Source of the DNA: Gemmatimonas sp. UBA2094 | GTDB taxonomy: Bacteria; Gemmatimonadota; Gemmatimonadetes; Gemmatimonadales; Gemmatimonadaceae | NCBI GenBank assembly: GCA_002331565.1 | Contig: DCZC01000076.1 | Span: forward strand, 1-14,040 | Direction: 5' to 3' | Length of the DNA stretch: 14,040 nt | In this document: positions 1 to 6,845 of the stretch, one piece after another | How positions within the stretch are numbered: position 1 is the first letter of the stretch | Layout: each line of letters starts with the position of its first letter | The notes under the pieces: model-generated | What the model was told of the DNA's origin: nothing | The model's database searches: none | Seen by the model: the letters and a program-made list of their open reading frames with translations, nothing else | Program-made: the position numbers and the translations under genes

Positions 1-317
1 ACCCGCAGCGTCAGGTGGCGCTGATGGACGGCGCCTCGCTGCACGGCGCCATGACCGAGGCGGCGGCCCGCATCGCCGTACTCACGGCGCCAGACAACGC
101 GGCAGAACAGCGTGCGCTGGAGGCGGCCATCGAGGACGAAGCGGCGGCGCTCTTCGTGGCGCTCGAGGCGCTGCGGGCCGCTGGAGCGACGGTGCGCAGG
201 GGGCAGATGGATACACGCTTCGCCGACTGGCGGCGGTGGGTCGCCGCGATGGCGATGGTGTTCGCGGCGGCGGATGACGCGTGGGGGGGGATCGGGGAGA
301 TTGTGGGGGCGTCCTGA
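1..317 (+). CDS. C-terminal end of an unrecognised Ala-rich protein (5' truncated)
   Basis: An open frame enters from the left edge (first full codon at position 3) and runs 104 codons to a TGA at 315-317. Third positions are mostly G or C, as in the genes around it, so I read it as coding and not as a shadow of the opposite strand. The visible part is alanine- and glutamate-rich and probably helical, with two tryptophans close together (DWRRW) and a short glycine-rich end. I see no catalytic motif, membrane segment or signal, and I do not recognise the family. It converges on the feo operon, whose last stop lies 46 bp away. An internal ATG at 15 could be read as a start, but the frame is open upstream of it, so truncation by the window is more likely. 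Function unknown. Confidence 0.6.
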   Translation, partial: PQRQVALMDGASLHGAMTEAAARIAVLTAPDNAAEQRALEAAIEDEAAALFVALEALRAAGATVRRGQMDTRFADWRRWVAAMAMVFAAADDAWGGIGEIVGAS

Positions 318-363
318 AGGGCGTTGATGCGCGCAGCACGCTGCTGTCTGCTGTTCGTCGCCC

Positions 364-501
364 CTAGTGCCCGCACCCACAGTCTCCACCGCACCCGTGC
401 TTTGGCTTCCGCGCCGCCGCCACGGCCCGCCACGCCAGACGCCCCACATACCCGGCAGCGCCCGCCACGATGAGGAGGACGACCAGCGTCTCCGTCGGCA
501 T
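364..501 (-). CDS. FeoB-associated Cys-rich membrane peptide (45 aa)
   Basis: This tiny gene starts one base after the feoB stop (TGA-C-ATG) and has a GGAGG sequence five bases before its ATG, which decides the start. Residues 5-30 are a single hydrophobic segment (LVVLLIVAGAAG...). They are followed by a basic stretch (RKPK) and a C-terminal tail with the spacing H35-x-C37-x3-C41-x-C43-x-H45. Size, topology, cysteine tail and position directly after feoB match the FeoB-associated Cys-rich membrane protein family. The role of that family is not established; an accessory part in ferrous iron transport or metal delivery at the inner membrane is usually assumed. The basic end and Cys/His tail are probably cytoplasmic by the positive-inside rule (inference). 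Co-translation with feoB is likely given the 1-bp gap. Confidence 0.8.
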   Translation of the reverse strand: MPTETLVVLLIVAGAAGYVGRLAWRAVAAARKPKHGCGGDCGCGH

Positions 502-502
502 G

Positions 503-2662
503 TCAGCCTCCGAGTCCGAGCGCGGTGCCGCCGGCGTACACGATCCACGCGCCGGCGTAGGCCAGGGCCAGCATGTACGCGAACTGGATCGAGGCCCACT
601 TCCATCCCAACGCACCGCCGCCAGCTTCGCGCACCGTCACAGCGATGGTGCTGATGCACATGAGCGCGAACACGTAGAACACCATGAGCCCGATGGCGAC
701 GAGCGGCGTGTACACCCGCGTCCCCGACGCATCGGTCTCGGTCTGCAGCTTCTCCGTGAGTGCCGCTTCGTTTTCACTGCCAACGCCGTAGATCGTGCCC
801 ATGGTGCTCACGAACACTTCGCGGGCCGCGAAACTCGCGGCGATGCTCACGCCGATCTTCCAGTCGTACCCCAGCGGGCGCACGACGGGTTCGATGGCGT
901 GGCCGATGCGTCCGAGCATCGAATGCCCGAGTTGCTGCTCCTGCTGCGCGGCGTCCGGCAGCGTAGGGTCGATGGTCGCGCGGGGAAACGTGGCCATGGC
1001 CCAGAGAAGAATGCTGAGCGCCAGGATTACCGTGCCGGCGCGCCGGAGGAACAGCTGACACCGCTGCGCTACGCTCACCAGCAGCGACCGGGCGCTGGGG
1101 AGGCGATAGGGGGGCAGTTCGAGAATCATGGGACGTACCGGCCCCTTGAGCAGCGTCCGCTTGAAGACGGCTGCCACCAGCAGCGCCACCACGGTGCCGA
1201 GCAGGTACATGCCCAACATGGTCGCGCCCTGTAGCGTGAGCCCCGGCATGAGCGACGTGGCCGGGACGAATGCGCCGATGAGCAGCGTGTAGACCGGCAG
1301 CCGCGCCGAACAGCTCATGAGGGGGACCACCATGATCGTGGCGAGGCGGTCCTTCGGGTCCTCGATGGTGCGCGTAGCCATGACGCCGGGCACCGCGCAG
1401 GCGTAGCCCGACAGCATGGGGATAAAGCTCTTTCCGTGCAGTCCCACGGTGCGCATGATGCGGTCCATGAGGAACGCGGCGCGCGCCATATAGCCCGAAT
1501 GTTCGAGCAGCGTGATGAACGCGAAGAGAATCGCGATCTGCGGCAGGAACACGAGCACCGATCCCACGCCGCCGAATACACCGTCCACGACGAGCGAGCG
1601 GAGATCACCGTCGGCCAGGCGATCGCCCACCGCGCTGCCCATTGCGCCGATGAGCACCTCGATGCCGTCCATCAGTGGGGCCGCCCACGAGAACACGGCC
1701 TGGAAGACGACGGCCATGAGCGCGAGGAAGAGCATCGGGCCGAACACACGATGCAGGACCACGCGATCGATCCGATCGCTGAGGTTCTGCTTGATGGTGC
1801 GCGGCCGCGCGACCGTCTGCTCCACCACCTCGGCGATCCACGCGTAGCGGAGCTCGCTTTCGAGGCGGTTGGGGGTGTAGCCGAGGTCGCGGAGTGTGGC
1901 CATCGCATCCTGCACCTCGGCCCGCAGGCGCGGTACCGTGGCCAGATGTGCCTCCTGCTTCTGCACGCCCAGCAGGCGCAGCGCTTCCATGCCGGCGGCG
2001 CTGTCGGTGAGGCCGGCGCTCGTCAGGCAGGCGGTGAGCGACGCGAGGGCATCCGCGACCGCCGGGGGCATCGTGAACCGGCGCGCCGGCACCGGCAGCG
2101 TGGTGGCGGTGATGAGCGCCTTCTTGAGCGGATCCAGTCCCTCACCGCGCGTCGCGACGGTGGGCACGATGGGCACACCCAGCGCGTGGATGAGCTCGGG
2201 GATGTCGATGGTGATGCCCTCGTCCTGCGCCACGTCGAACTGGTTGAGCGCAATGACGACGGGGACACCGAGCTCGATGATCTGGCTGGCGAGGAAGAGA
2301 TTGCGCTCGAGGTGCACCGCATCGACGACCACGAGTACGACATCGGGCTGCCACTGATCGGCGTCGCGACTGAGCAGGACCTCGAGCGCGACCTGCTCGT
2401 CGGGCGAACCGGCCGACAGCGAATAACTGCCGGGGAGGTCGAGCACCGCGATGCGGCGGCCTCCGGGCCCCTTGAAGCCGCCTTCGACACGCTCGACGGT
2501 GACACCGGCAAAGTTGCCGACGCGCTGGCGCAGCCCGGTGAGGGCATTGAACAGCGTCGTCTTGCCGGTGTTCGGGTTGCCGATGATGGCGACGCGGAGC
2601 GTGGGCTCACGCGCGTCGCCGGCAGGTGACTCACCGGGAGGCGCGGGCAGGATGGTCGTCAC
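503..2662 (-). CDS. feoB: Ferrous iron transporter FeoB
   Basis: This 719-residue inner-membrane Fe2+ transporter has a cytoplasmic N-terminal G domain. G1 is GNPNTGKT (28-35), G3 is DLPG (75-78) and G4 is NQFD (140-143), with a G5-like region near 167-172. A helical linker follows to about 300, and then a polytopic membrane part. The first Gate domain holds GLHGKSFIPMLSG (407-419), ACAVPG (421-426) and SCSARLPVY (450-458); the second Gate region has AAREVFV near 612-618. Conserved Cys422 and Cys451 are present. The usual GCNVPA motif reads ACAVPG, a variant rather than damage, and length is normal for the family. The start is a GTG at 2662 with no Shine-Dalgarno; no other in-frame start leaves the G domain intact. 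It lies 71 bp after feoA and 1 bp before the Cys-rich peptide, so all three are probably one Fe2+ uptake operon. Confidence 0.97.
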   Translation of the reverse strand: MTTILPAPPGESPAGDAREPTLRVAIIGNPNTGKTTLFNALTGLRQRVGNFAGVTVERVEGGFKGPGGRRIAVLDLPGSYSLSAGSPDEQVALEVLLSRDADQWQPDVVLVVVDAVHLERNLFLASQIIELGVPVVIALNQFDVAQDEGITIDIPELIHALGVPIVPTVATRGEGLDPLKKALITATTLPVPARRFTMPPAVADALASLTACLTSAGLTDSAAGMEALRLLGVQKQEAHLATVPRLRAEVQDAMATLRDLGYTPNRLESELRYAWIAEVVEQTVARPRTIKQNLSDRIDRVVLHRVFGPMLFLALMAVVFQAVFSWAAPLMDGIEVLIGAMGSAVGDRLADGDLRSLVVDGVFGGVGSVLVFLPQIAILFAFITLLEHSGYMARAAFLMDRIMRTVGLHGKSFIPMLSGYACAVPGVMATRTIEDPKDRLATIMVVPLMSCSARLPVYTLLIGAFVPATSLMPGLTLQGATMLGMYLLGTVVALLVAAVFKRTLLKGPVRPMILELPPYRLPSARSLLVSVAQRCQLFLRRAGTVILALSILLWAMATFPRATIDPTLPDAAQQEQQLGHSMLGRIGHAIEPVVRPLGYDWKIGVSIAASFAAREVFVSTMGTIYGVGSENEAALTEKLQTETDASGTRVYTPLVAIGLMVFYVFALMCISTIAVTVREAGGGALGWKWASIQFAYMLALAYAGAWIVYAGGTALGLGG
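507..511 (-). promoter_or_regulatory. Shine-Dalgarno GGAGG of the FeoB-associated peptide
   Basis: Read on the minus strand this is GGAGG, five bases before the ATG at 501 and inside the last codons of feoB. It is one of only three clear Shine-Dalgarno sequences in the window and supports the 45-residue reading of the small gene. Confidence 0.65.
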
Positions 2663-2733
2663 GAGGTCACGGTCGGGTCTCGCGCGATGCGCGCAACACC
2701 GGAGAGAGGGTCGCCAGCGTCCTGCGGCGGCGA

Positions 2734-3018
2734 CTAGGCGCGGGCGCCGACGGGCTGCACGGTAATGCCCGCAGTGAGGGCCGAGCCGAGGGCGAGGCGG
2801 GTGCCGCGGACTTCGAGCAGCATGGCGTCACGCGCATCGATGATGTTGACGGCGGTGCCTTCACAGAGACCGAGGGCGCGGAGCCGGCAGGCCTCGTCGC
2901 CGGAGCACTCGATGTCGACCACGGTGGCGCGGGTTCCGGCGCGACAGGCGCTCAACGCACACGTGGTGCGCGAGGCGTCGTCAGCGGACTGGAGAGTAGG
3001 GAGTGGAACCGACGGCAC
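2734..3018 (-). CDS. feoA: FeoA-family ferrous iron transport accessory protein, Cys-rich
   Basis: This 94-residue protein is a small SH3-like FeoA-domain protein thought to act with FeoB at the cytoplasmic face. Visible family features are the AGTRATVVDIE strand (27-37), the LRALGLCEGTAV segment (46-57) and the closing strands VRGTRLALGSALTAGI (about 70-85). Unusually, it carries five cysteines between residues 20 and 52 (C20, C25, C38, C44, C52), where FeoA proteins generally have few. The start is GTG at 3018; no Shine-Dalgarno is visible. A Fur-like palindrome and a promoter-like element lie 10-45 bp upstream, so this is the first gene of the feo operon. The family call is firm; any metal-binding role of the cysteines is inference. 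Confidence 0.92.
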   Translation of the reverse strand: MPSVPLPTLQSADDASRTTCALSACRAGTRATVVDIECSGDEACRLRALGLCEGTAVNIIDARDAMLLEVRGTRLALGSALTAGITVQPVGARA

Positions 3019-3027
3019 GGGATTGGA

Positions 3028-3042
3028 TGAGAATGGTTCTCA
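3028..3042. promoter_or_regulatory. Fur-like operator upstream of feoA
   Basis: TGAGAATGGTTCTCA is an inverted repeat with perfect 6-bp arms (TGAGAA/TTCTCA) around TGG. Aligned to the Fur 7-1-7 consensus TGATAATNATTATCA, the mismatches are the G at position 4 and its symmetric partner, plus one asymmetric base. It lies 10 bp upstream of the feoA start codon and just downstream of the likely -10 element, where a bound repressor would block transcription. Iron-dependent repression by a Fur-family protein is the natural reading. Which regulator binds cannot be told from this window. Confidence 0.6.
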
Positions 3043-3045
3043 AAC

Positions 3046-3085
3046 GGTATACCGGAGTATACACGTGCTACGGTGCCGGGCGCAA
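3046..3085 (-). promoter_or_regulatory. Candidate feoA promoter with duplicated GTATAC element
   Basis: On the minus strand a TATACT hexamer (3056-3061) is a good -10 box, with a weak -35 candidate TTGCGC (3080-3085) 18 bp upstream. A second GTATAC follows 10 bp on, giving GTATACCGGAGTATAC at 3047-3062, so an alternative -10 (TATACC) exists. Transcription from the first box would begin near 3049, overlapping the operator at 3028-3042. The rest of the 104-bp gap to lgt shows nothing else, and no T-rich terminator is visible after lgt. Confidence 0.45.
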
Positions 3086-3122
3086 TGGGGAATGGGCTGG
3101 TCGGAATTGGGTCGGGGGCCCG

Positions 3123-3941
3123 TCAGGCCGTCGCCACCCGACGACGAGTGCCCAGCAGCGCCACCCCGATCGTGAAGATCGTGATCGCAATGATCTGCGC
3201 CGTCGTCAGCCCCACCGTGAGCGCGTCGTCCTTTGCGCGGAAGAACTCCACGATGAAGCGCTCGATGCCCGCCCCGACGCAGTACACGCCGAAGAGCCAC
3301 CCTTCCTTGTGGGTGTGCTTCCGGAGCTTCCACGCCACCAGGAACATGATGAACCCCATCAGCGTCTCGTACAGCTGCGTCGGGTGCACCGCCACCACAT
3401 CGCTCGGGTTCGTCCCCGCGGGAAAGGGCACCCCGAACTGCCCGGTCATCACACTCACCGTGCTCGGCGGGGCCCCCTCGGGAAACTGCGTCGCGAGGAA
3501 GCCGTTCCATGGGCGCCCGTAGTCGTCGCCCACCGCCCAGCACCCCGTTCGCCCCACACTGTAGCCGGCGGCGATGGCGATACCCGCCACATCGGCAATG
3601 CGTAGGAAGTTGAGCTGCTTGGCCTTGATCACTGCCCAGCAGAGCGCCACGGCGCCCATGAACCCGCCCCAGAAGACAAAGCCGCCGCGGCTCAGGAACG
3701 CCCCCGGGTCGCCGGTGAGCACCACGTAGTACGTCTTGGCGCCGATCAGCGTCCCCACCAGCGCCGCAAGCACGATGTCGGGCATGGCGTCGGCTTCCTT
3801 GTCGAAGCCACGCCGCCACAGTTCGCGCTGGCAGATGATCTGCGAAATGGCGAACGCTGCCAGCACCGCCAGGCCGAAGCCGGTGACTTCGAGGGGGCCG
3901 AGGTGGAAATTCGCGGGCCGGTGCAGGATGGGCGAAAGCAT
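3123..3941 (-). CDS. lgt: Prolipoprotein diacylglyceryl transferase Lgt
   Basis: Lgt transfers a diacylglyceryl group from phosphatidylglycerol to the lipobox cysteine of prolipoproteins, the first step of lipoprotein maturation in the inner membrane. The 272-residue protein has about seven hydrophobic segments. Family motifs seen are GGFVFWGGFMGA (86-97), the signature block GRTGCWAVGDDYG (130-142), HPTQLYE (186-192) and ERFIVEFFR (227-235). R131 and the Arg/Glu residues of the last block correspond to the essential charged residues of the family. The signature reads GCxxxGDDYG instead of the enterobacterial GNxxxGELWG, a natural variant with charge retained. ATG start at 3941, nine bases after the tsaD stop, without a Shine-Dalgarno. 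It is the last gene of the long operon. Confidence 0.97.
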   Translation of the reverse strand: MLSPILHRPANFHLGPLEVTGFGLAVLAAFAISQIICQRELWRRGFDKEADAMPDIVLAALVGTLIGAKTYYVVLTGDPGAFLSRGGFVFWGGFMGAVALCWAVIKAKQLNFLRIADVAGIAIAAGYSVGRTGCWAVGDDYGRPWNGFLATQFPEGAPPSTVSVMTGQFGVPFPAGTNPSDVVAVHPTQLYETLMGFIMFLVAWKLRKHTHKEGWLFGVYCVGAGIERFIVEFFRAKDDALTVGLTTAQIIAITIFTIGVALLGTRRRVATA

Positions 3942-3950
3942 GCTGGGAAA

Positions 3951-5069
3951 TTAGCCGCCGCGTGGCGGCGCGTGTGAAGGCCCGGGGGAAACCGGGTGGG
4001 GCGCGACCGTACGCGCCACCAGTCCGGGAATCGGCAGCGATGCGCGCGCGGTGAACGACGGGTCGGCCCGTTCACCACGCAGGGCGCGAAAGAGGCCGGC
4101 CGCGGCGATCATGGCGGCGTTGTCGGTCGCCAGTCGCGGTGAGGGGGCGAACAGGTCTCCGCCGCGTCCCGCGAACCGGTCCCGCATGGCGGACTGCAGC
4201 GCCCCGTTGCAGGCGACGCCGCCTCCCAACACCACACGGCCCCGCCGATGAGCCTTGGCCGCGCGGTACACCTTCTCCACGAGCGTGTCGATCACGGCGT
4301 CCTGAAAGCCACGCGCGATGCTCGCCTTGTCCTCGTCGAGTGTACCGGCCTTCTCCGATGCGCGCACGGCATGGAGCACGGCGGTCTTGAGACCGCTGAA
4401 CGAACAGTCGTAGTAATCCTCGTCGGTCACCACGGCCCGGCGGCGCAGCATGGGGCGCGCGAAATGGTGTGGGTGACCATGTTCGGGACGCTCGGCCGTC
4501 GCCGCGAGTTGCTCGATGGGTCGCCCGCCGGGATAGGGCAGGCCGAGCAGCTTGGCCACCTTGTCGAACGCCTCACCGGCCGCATCGTCACGCGTCTGGC
4601 CGAGCAGCGTGTAGCGCCCCCACTCGGGCACGTCGAGCAGCAAGGTGTGCCCGCCGCTCACGAGCAGCGCCGTGAACGGTGGCGCCGCGTTCGCATGCTC
4701 GAGCAGCGTGGCGAAGAGATGCCCCTCGAGATGGTGCACCGGCACTACCGGCACGTCGTGCGTGAACCCCAGCGCCTTCGCGTAGCTCGTGCCCACCAGC
4801 AACGCGCCCACGAGTCCCGGCGCATACGTGACCGCGATCGCGTCGAGGTCACGTATGCCCACGTTGGCATCACGCAGCGCAGCGTTCACAGCGGGCACGA
4901 TGCCGGTGAGATGCTGACGGCTCGCAATTTCCGGGACCACGCCGCCAAAGAGACGGTGGACGTCCTGCGACAGAATCACGAGGGAGTCGAGCGACAACGC
5001 GTGCGGCGTGCCGCTCACCACGGCCGCCGACGTTTCATCGCACGACGTTTCGATGCCGAGGACGCGCAC
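3951..5069 (-). CDS. tsaD: tRNA t6A37 threonylcarbamoyltransferase TsaD
   Basis: TsaD transfers the threonylcarbamoyl group from threonylcarbamoyl-AMP to A37 of ANN-decoding tRNAs, working with TsaB and TsaE in the cytoplasm. The 372-residue reading shows the ASKHA-fold hallmarks: GIETSCDETS (5-14), the metal-binding HHLEGH (112-117), VSGGHT (137-142), the DDAAGEAFDK loop (161-170), CSFSGLKTAV (222-231), LGGGVACN (281-288) and ATDNAAMIA (315-323) with the third metal ligand. The frame is open far upstream, through the thioredoxin gene in another frame. The GTG at 5069, three residues before the conserved LGIETS, is the natural start and lies 11 bp after the previous stop. The last 25 residues are Pro/Gly-rich and beyond the conserved fold. 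Confidence 0.95.
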   Translation of the reverse strand: MRVLGIETSCDETSAAVVSGTPHALSLDSLVILSQDVHRLFGGVVPEIASRQHLTGIVPAVNAALRDANVGIRDLDAIAVTYAPGLVGALLVGTSYAKALGFTHDVPVVPVHHLEGHLFATLLEHANAAPPFTALLVSGGHTLLLDVPEWGRYTLLGQTRDDAAGEAFDKVAKLLGLPYPGGRPIEQLAATAERPEHGHPHHFARPMLRRRAVVTDEDYYDCSFSGLKTAVLHAVRASEKAGTLDEDKASIARGFQDAVIDTLVEKVYRAAKAHRRGRVVLGGGVACNGALQSAMRDRFAGRGGDLFAPSPRLATDNAAMIAAAGLFRALRGERADPSFTARASLPIPGLVARTVAPHPVSPGPSHAPPRGG

Positions 5070-5080
5070 GGCGGCGGGAC

Positions 5081-5632
5081 TTACGACTTCGGCTGGGCGA
5101 GCAGCTGCTCGAGCAGCCGCTTGTTGCCTTCCGAGGCCCAGTCGTCGGCACCGATCCACTTCTTGCGGATCTTGCCATCGCGGTCGAGCACGAAGGTTTC
5201 CGGTACACCCGTGGTGCGGTAGATGCTCTGGATGCTCCCCGCCGCGTCGTGCAGGATCTCGAAGGTGAGCCCGTACTCCTTCACGAAGTTGCGGATCGTC
5301 TGTTCCTCGCCCGCATTGTCCACACTCACCGCGACCATCCTGAGCCCCTTGGGGCCGAGCTCCCGGTAGAGCTTTTCCATGCTCGGCATTTCGGTGCGGC
5401 ACGGAATGCACCACGTGGCCCAGATGTTGAGCACGACCACTTCGCCGCGGTAGTCGCTGAGCGATTTCATTCTGGCCGGCGTCTCGAGCGTGCCAGCGGC
5501 AAACCCCGGCGCGTCGCTGCCGACGCCGACGCTGGTGAGTTCGTCCTTGAGAAAATGCGAGGCAGCGAACGCCCCGCCGGCGAGGACGGCCACGATACCG
5601 AGCACCACCACCCACTGTTGCTTGACCGTCAT
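5081..5632 (-). CDS. TlpA/ResA-type membrane-anchored thiol-disulfide oxidoreductase
   Basis: This 183-residue protein begins with an N-terminal hydrophobic segment (7-27) that acts as an uncleaved anchor or signal peptide. A thioredoxin-fold domain follows on the periplasmic side. The active site is WCIPC (74-78), preceded by VVVLNIWATW as in the TlpA/ResA/DsbE group, and the cis-proline is in GVPET (142-146). This group reduces disulfides outside the membrane, for example in apocytochrome c maturation, but the substrate cannot be told here because no cytochrome gene is nearby. Its ATG overlaps the rpe stop as ATGA, suggesting translational coupling. Downstream tsaD follows after 11 bp. The domain call is certain; ResA versus another TlpA-like role is open. 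Confidence 0.93.
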   Translation of the reverse strand: MTVKQQWVVVLGIVAVLAGGAFAASHFLKDELTSVGVGSDAPGFAAGTLETPARMKSLSDYRGEVVVLNIWATWCIPCRTEMPSMEKLYRELGPKGLRMVAVSVDNAGEEQTIRNFVKEYGLTFEILHDAAGSIQSIYRTTGVPETFVLDRDGKIRKKWIGADDWASEGNKRLLEQLLAQPKS

Positions 5633-6294
5633 ACGCGTTCCGAGCAGAGGTTGCGAAGCACGGCGATCTCCTGCTGCGGATGGGCCGCACCGAAGATCGC
5701 GTTGCCGGCCACGAAGGTATCCGCTCCGGCCCGCCAGCAGGCTTGAATGGTGTCGCGCGAGATGCCGCCGTCCACTTCGAGCACGGCATGGCTCTGCGCC
5801 TGGTCGAGCAGGAACCGTGCGCGCTCGATCTTGTCCACGGAATAGTTGATGAACTTCTGACCGCCGTAGCCCGGGTTCACGCTCATGATGAGCACGAGAT
5901 CGAGCAGATGTACCACCTCTTCGATGGCGCTGAGCGGCGTTCCCGGGTTGAGTGCCACTCCGGCCTTCACCCCCAGCTCCTTGATGCGCATGATCTGGCG
6001 ATCGATGTGCGGCGCCGCCTCGGCGTGAATGGTGAGCACATCGGCGCCAGCCTTCACGTAGTCGTCGAAATAGTGTTCCGGCTCGAGTACCATGAGGTGC
6101 ACATCCACCACCTTGCTGGTGCTCTTCTTCACCGCCTCGATGACCTTCACGCCGAACGACAGGTTGGGCACGAAACGGCCGTCCATGACGTCCACGTGGA
6201 TCCAGTCGGCGCCACCAGCCTCACACATGGCGATCTCGGCGCCGAGTTTGGTGAAATCGGCGCTGAGAACGGACGGAGCAATGCGAACGCTCAT
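5629..6294 (-). CDS. rpe: Ribulose-phosphate 3-epimerase
   Basis: This 221-residue cytoplasmic TIM-barrel enzyme interconverts ribulose 5-phosphate and xylulose 5-phosphate in the pentose phosphate pathway. Visible motifs are APSVLSADF (6-14), HVDVMDGRFVPN (33-44) with metal ligands His33 and Asp35, DVHLMV (64-69) with His66, VNPGYGGQKF (139-148) and VDGGI (174-178) with catalytic Asp175. Length is typical. The ATG at 6294 overlaps the stop of the PASTA gene as ATGA, and its own stop overlaps the next start in the same way, so it sits in the most tightly coupled part of the operon. Rpe next to fmt-rsmB and a PASTA gene is also seen in Firmicutes. Confidence 0.98.
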   Translation of the reverse strand: MSVRIAPSVLSADFTKLGAEIAMCEAGGADWIHVDVMDGRFVPNLSFGVKVIEAVKKSTSKVVDVHLMVLEPEHYFDDYVKAGADVLTIHAEAAPHIDRQIMRIKELGVKAGVALNPGTPLSAIEEVVHLLDLVLIMSVNPGYGGQKFINYSVDKIERARFLLDQAQSHAVLEVDGGISRDTIQACWRAGADTFVAGNAIFGAAHPQQEIAVLRNLCSERV

Positions 6295-6845
6295 GGGACT
6301 TGCTTGGCGAGAGGAGTGGACATCGTATCGGTCGCACTCGTGCGGCCATCACTGAGCACGAGTGTCACTGGTGTGTTGGGTGCCACGTTCGATCCGGCGA
6401 GCGGAATGCTCGAAAGCACCGTCCCCGCCGGCTTGGGTGAGGCCTGGAACTGCACTTCACCCACCTGCAGTCCTGCGTCGAGCAGCGCGTTGCGGGCCGC
6501 GCCCTCCTCGAGGTCGGTGAGCACGGGGACGGCGATGAGTTCCGCGGGAGCGGTGGCCGCACTGTCGGTGGGCGTCGCACTGTCGTTGCGCTGCGCCGCC
6601 CCCTTCTTTGCGCCTCCCGTGGCCGCCGGCACCTTCCCGCGGGCAATGCTGTCGAGCATCACCGCCAGTGAGTCCACGCCGGTTCCACGGCCGGGCTCGA
6701 GCTTGTGTACCGTGAACACACCGGCTCCCGCCCCGATCGACGCGCCGGCCACGAGGGCGATGAGCGCACGCGCGCCCCAGGTCTTCAGCGCGGCGGTGCC
6801 GCCAGGGCGCTTCTTCGCCGTCGCCGTCTTCTTGTCGGTCGCCAT
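6291..6845 (-). CDS. Membrane-anchored single-PASTA-domain protein without a kinase
   Basis: The 184-residue protein has a Lys-rich cytoplasmic N terminus (1-22) and one transmembrane helix (about 24-46). A low-complexity Ala/Thr/Ser/Lys linker (about 75-102) follows, then one PASTA domain (about 104-166; core LEEGAARNALLDAGLQVGEV, SIPLAGSNVAPNTPVTLVLS) on the outer side. PASTA domains of PrkC/PknB kinases and penicillin-binding proteins bind peptidoglycan fragments or assist at the septum. There is no kinase, transpeptidase or other catalytic motif, so it may be a peptidoglycan sensor, anchor or partner of another protein (inference). The start is set by a GGAGG eight bases upstream. The ATG overlaps the rsmB stop by one base (TGATG), and its stop overlaps rpe by four. 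In Bacillus the PASTA kinase prkC sits in the same interval between rsmB and rpe. Confidence 0.88.
   Translation of the reverse strand: MATDKKTATAKKRPGGTAALKTWGARALIALVAGASIGAGAGVFTVHKLEPGRGTGVDSLAVMLDSIARGKVPAATGGAKKGAAQRNDSATPTDSAATAPAELIAVPVLTDLEEGAARNALLDAGLQVGEVQFQASPKPAGTVLSSIPLAGSNVAPNTPVTLVLSDGRTSATDTMSTPLAKQVP

Noticed and set aside
334..346. Short hairpin CAGCA-CGC-TGCTG between the two convergent genes
   Set aside because: A 5-bp stem with no T-run on either strand is too weak to call a terminator, though the position would suit one.
1436..2629. A 397-codon plus-strand frame opposite feoB
   Set aside because: Its composition is a shadow of feoB codons (rich in His, Arg, Glu, Ala) with no motif, and feoB on the other strand is certain.
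2681..2693. Hairpin CGCGC-GAT-GCGCG in the feoA-feoB gap
   Set aside because: A 5-bp CG-repeat stem arises easily in this composition; it might influence feoB initiation but nothing else supports it.
5099..5117. Overlapping palindromes GAGCAGCTGCTC and GCTGCTCGAGCAGC
   Set aside because: They lie in the coding end of the thioredoxin gene and follow from Leu-Leu-Glu-Gln-Leu-Leu codons; there is no regulatory context.
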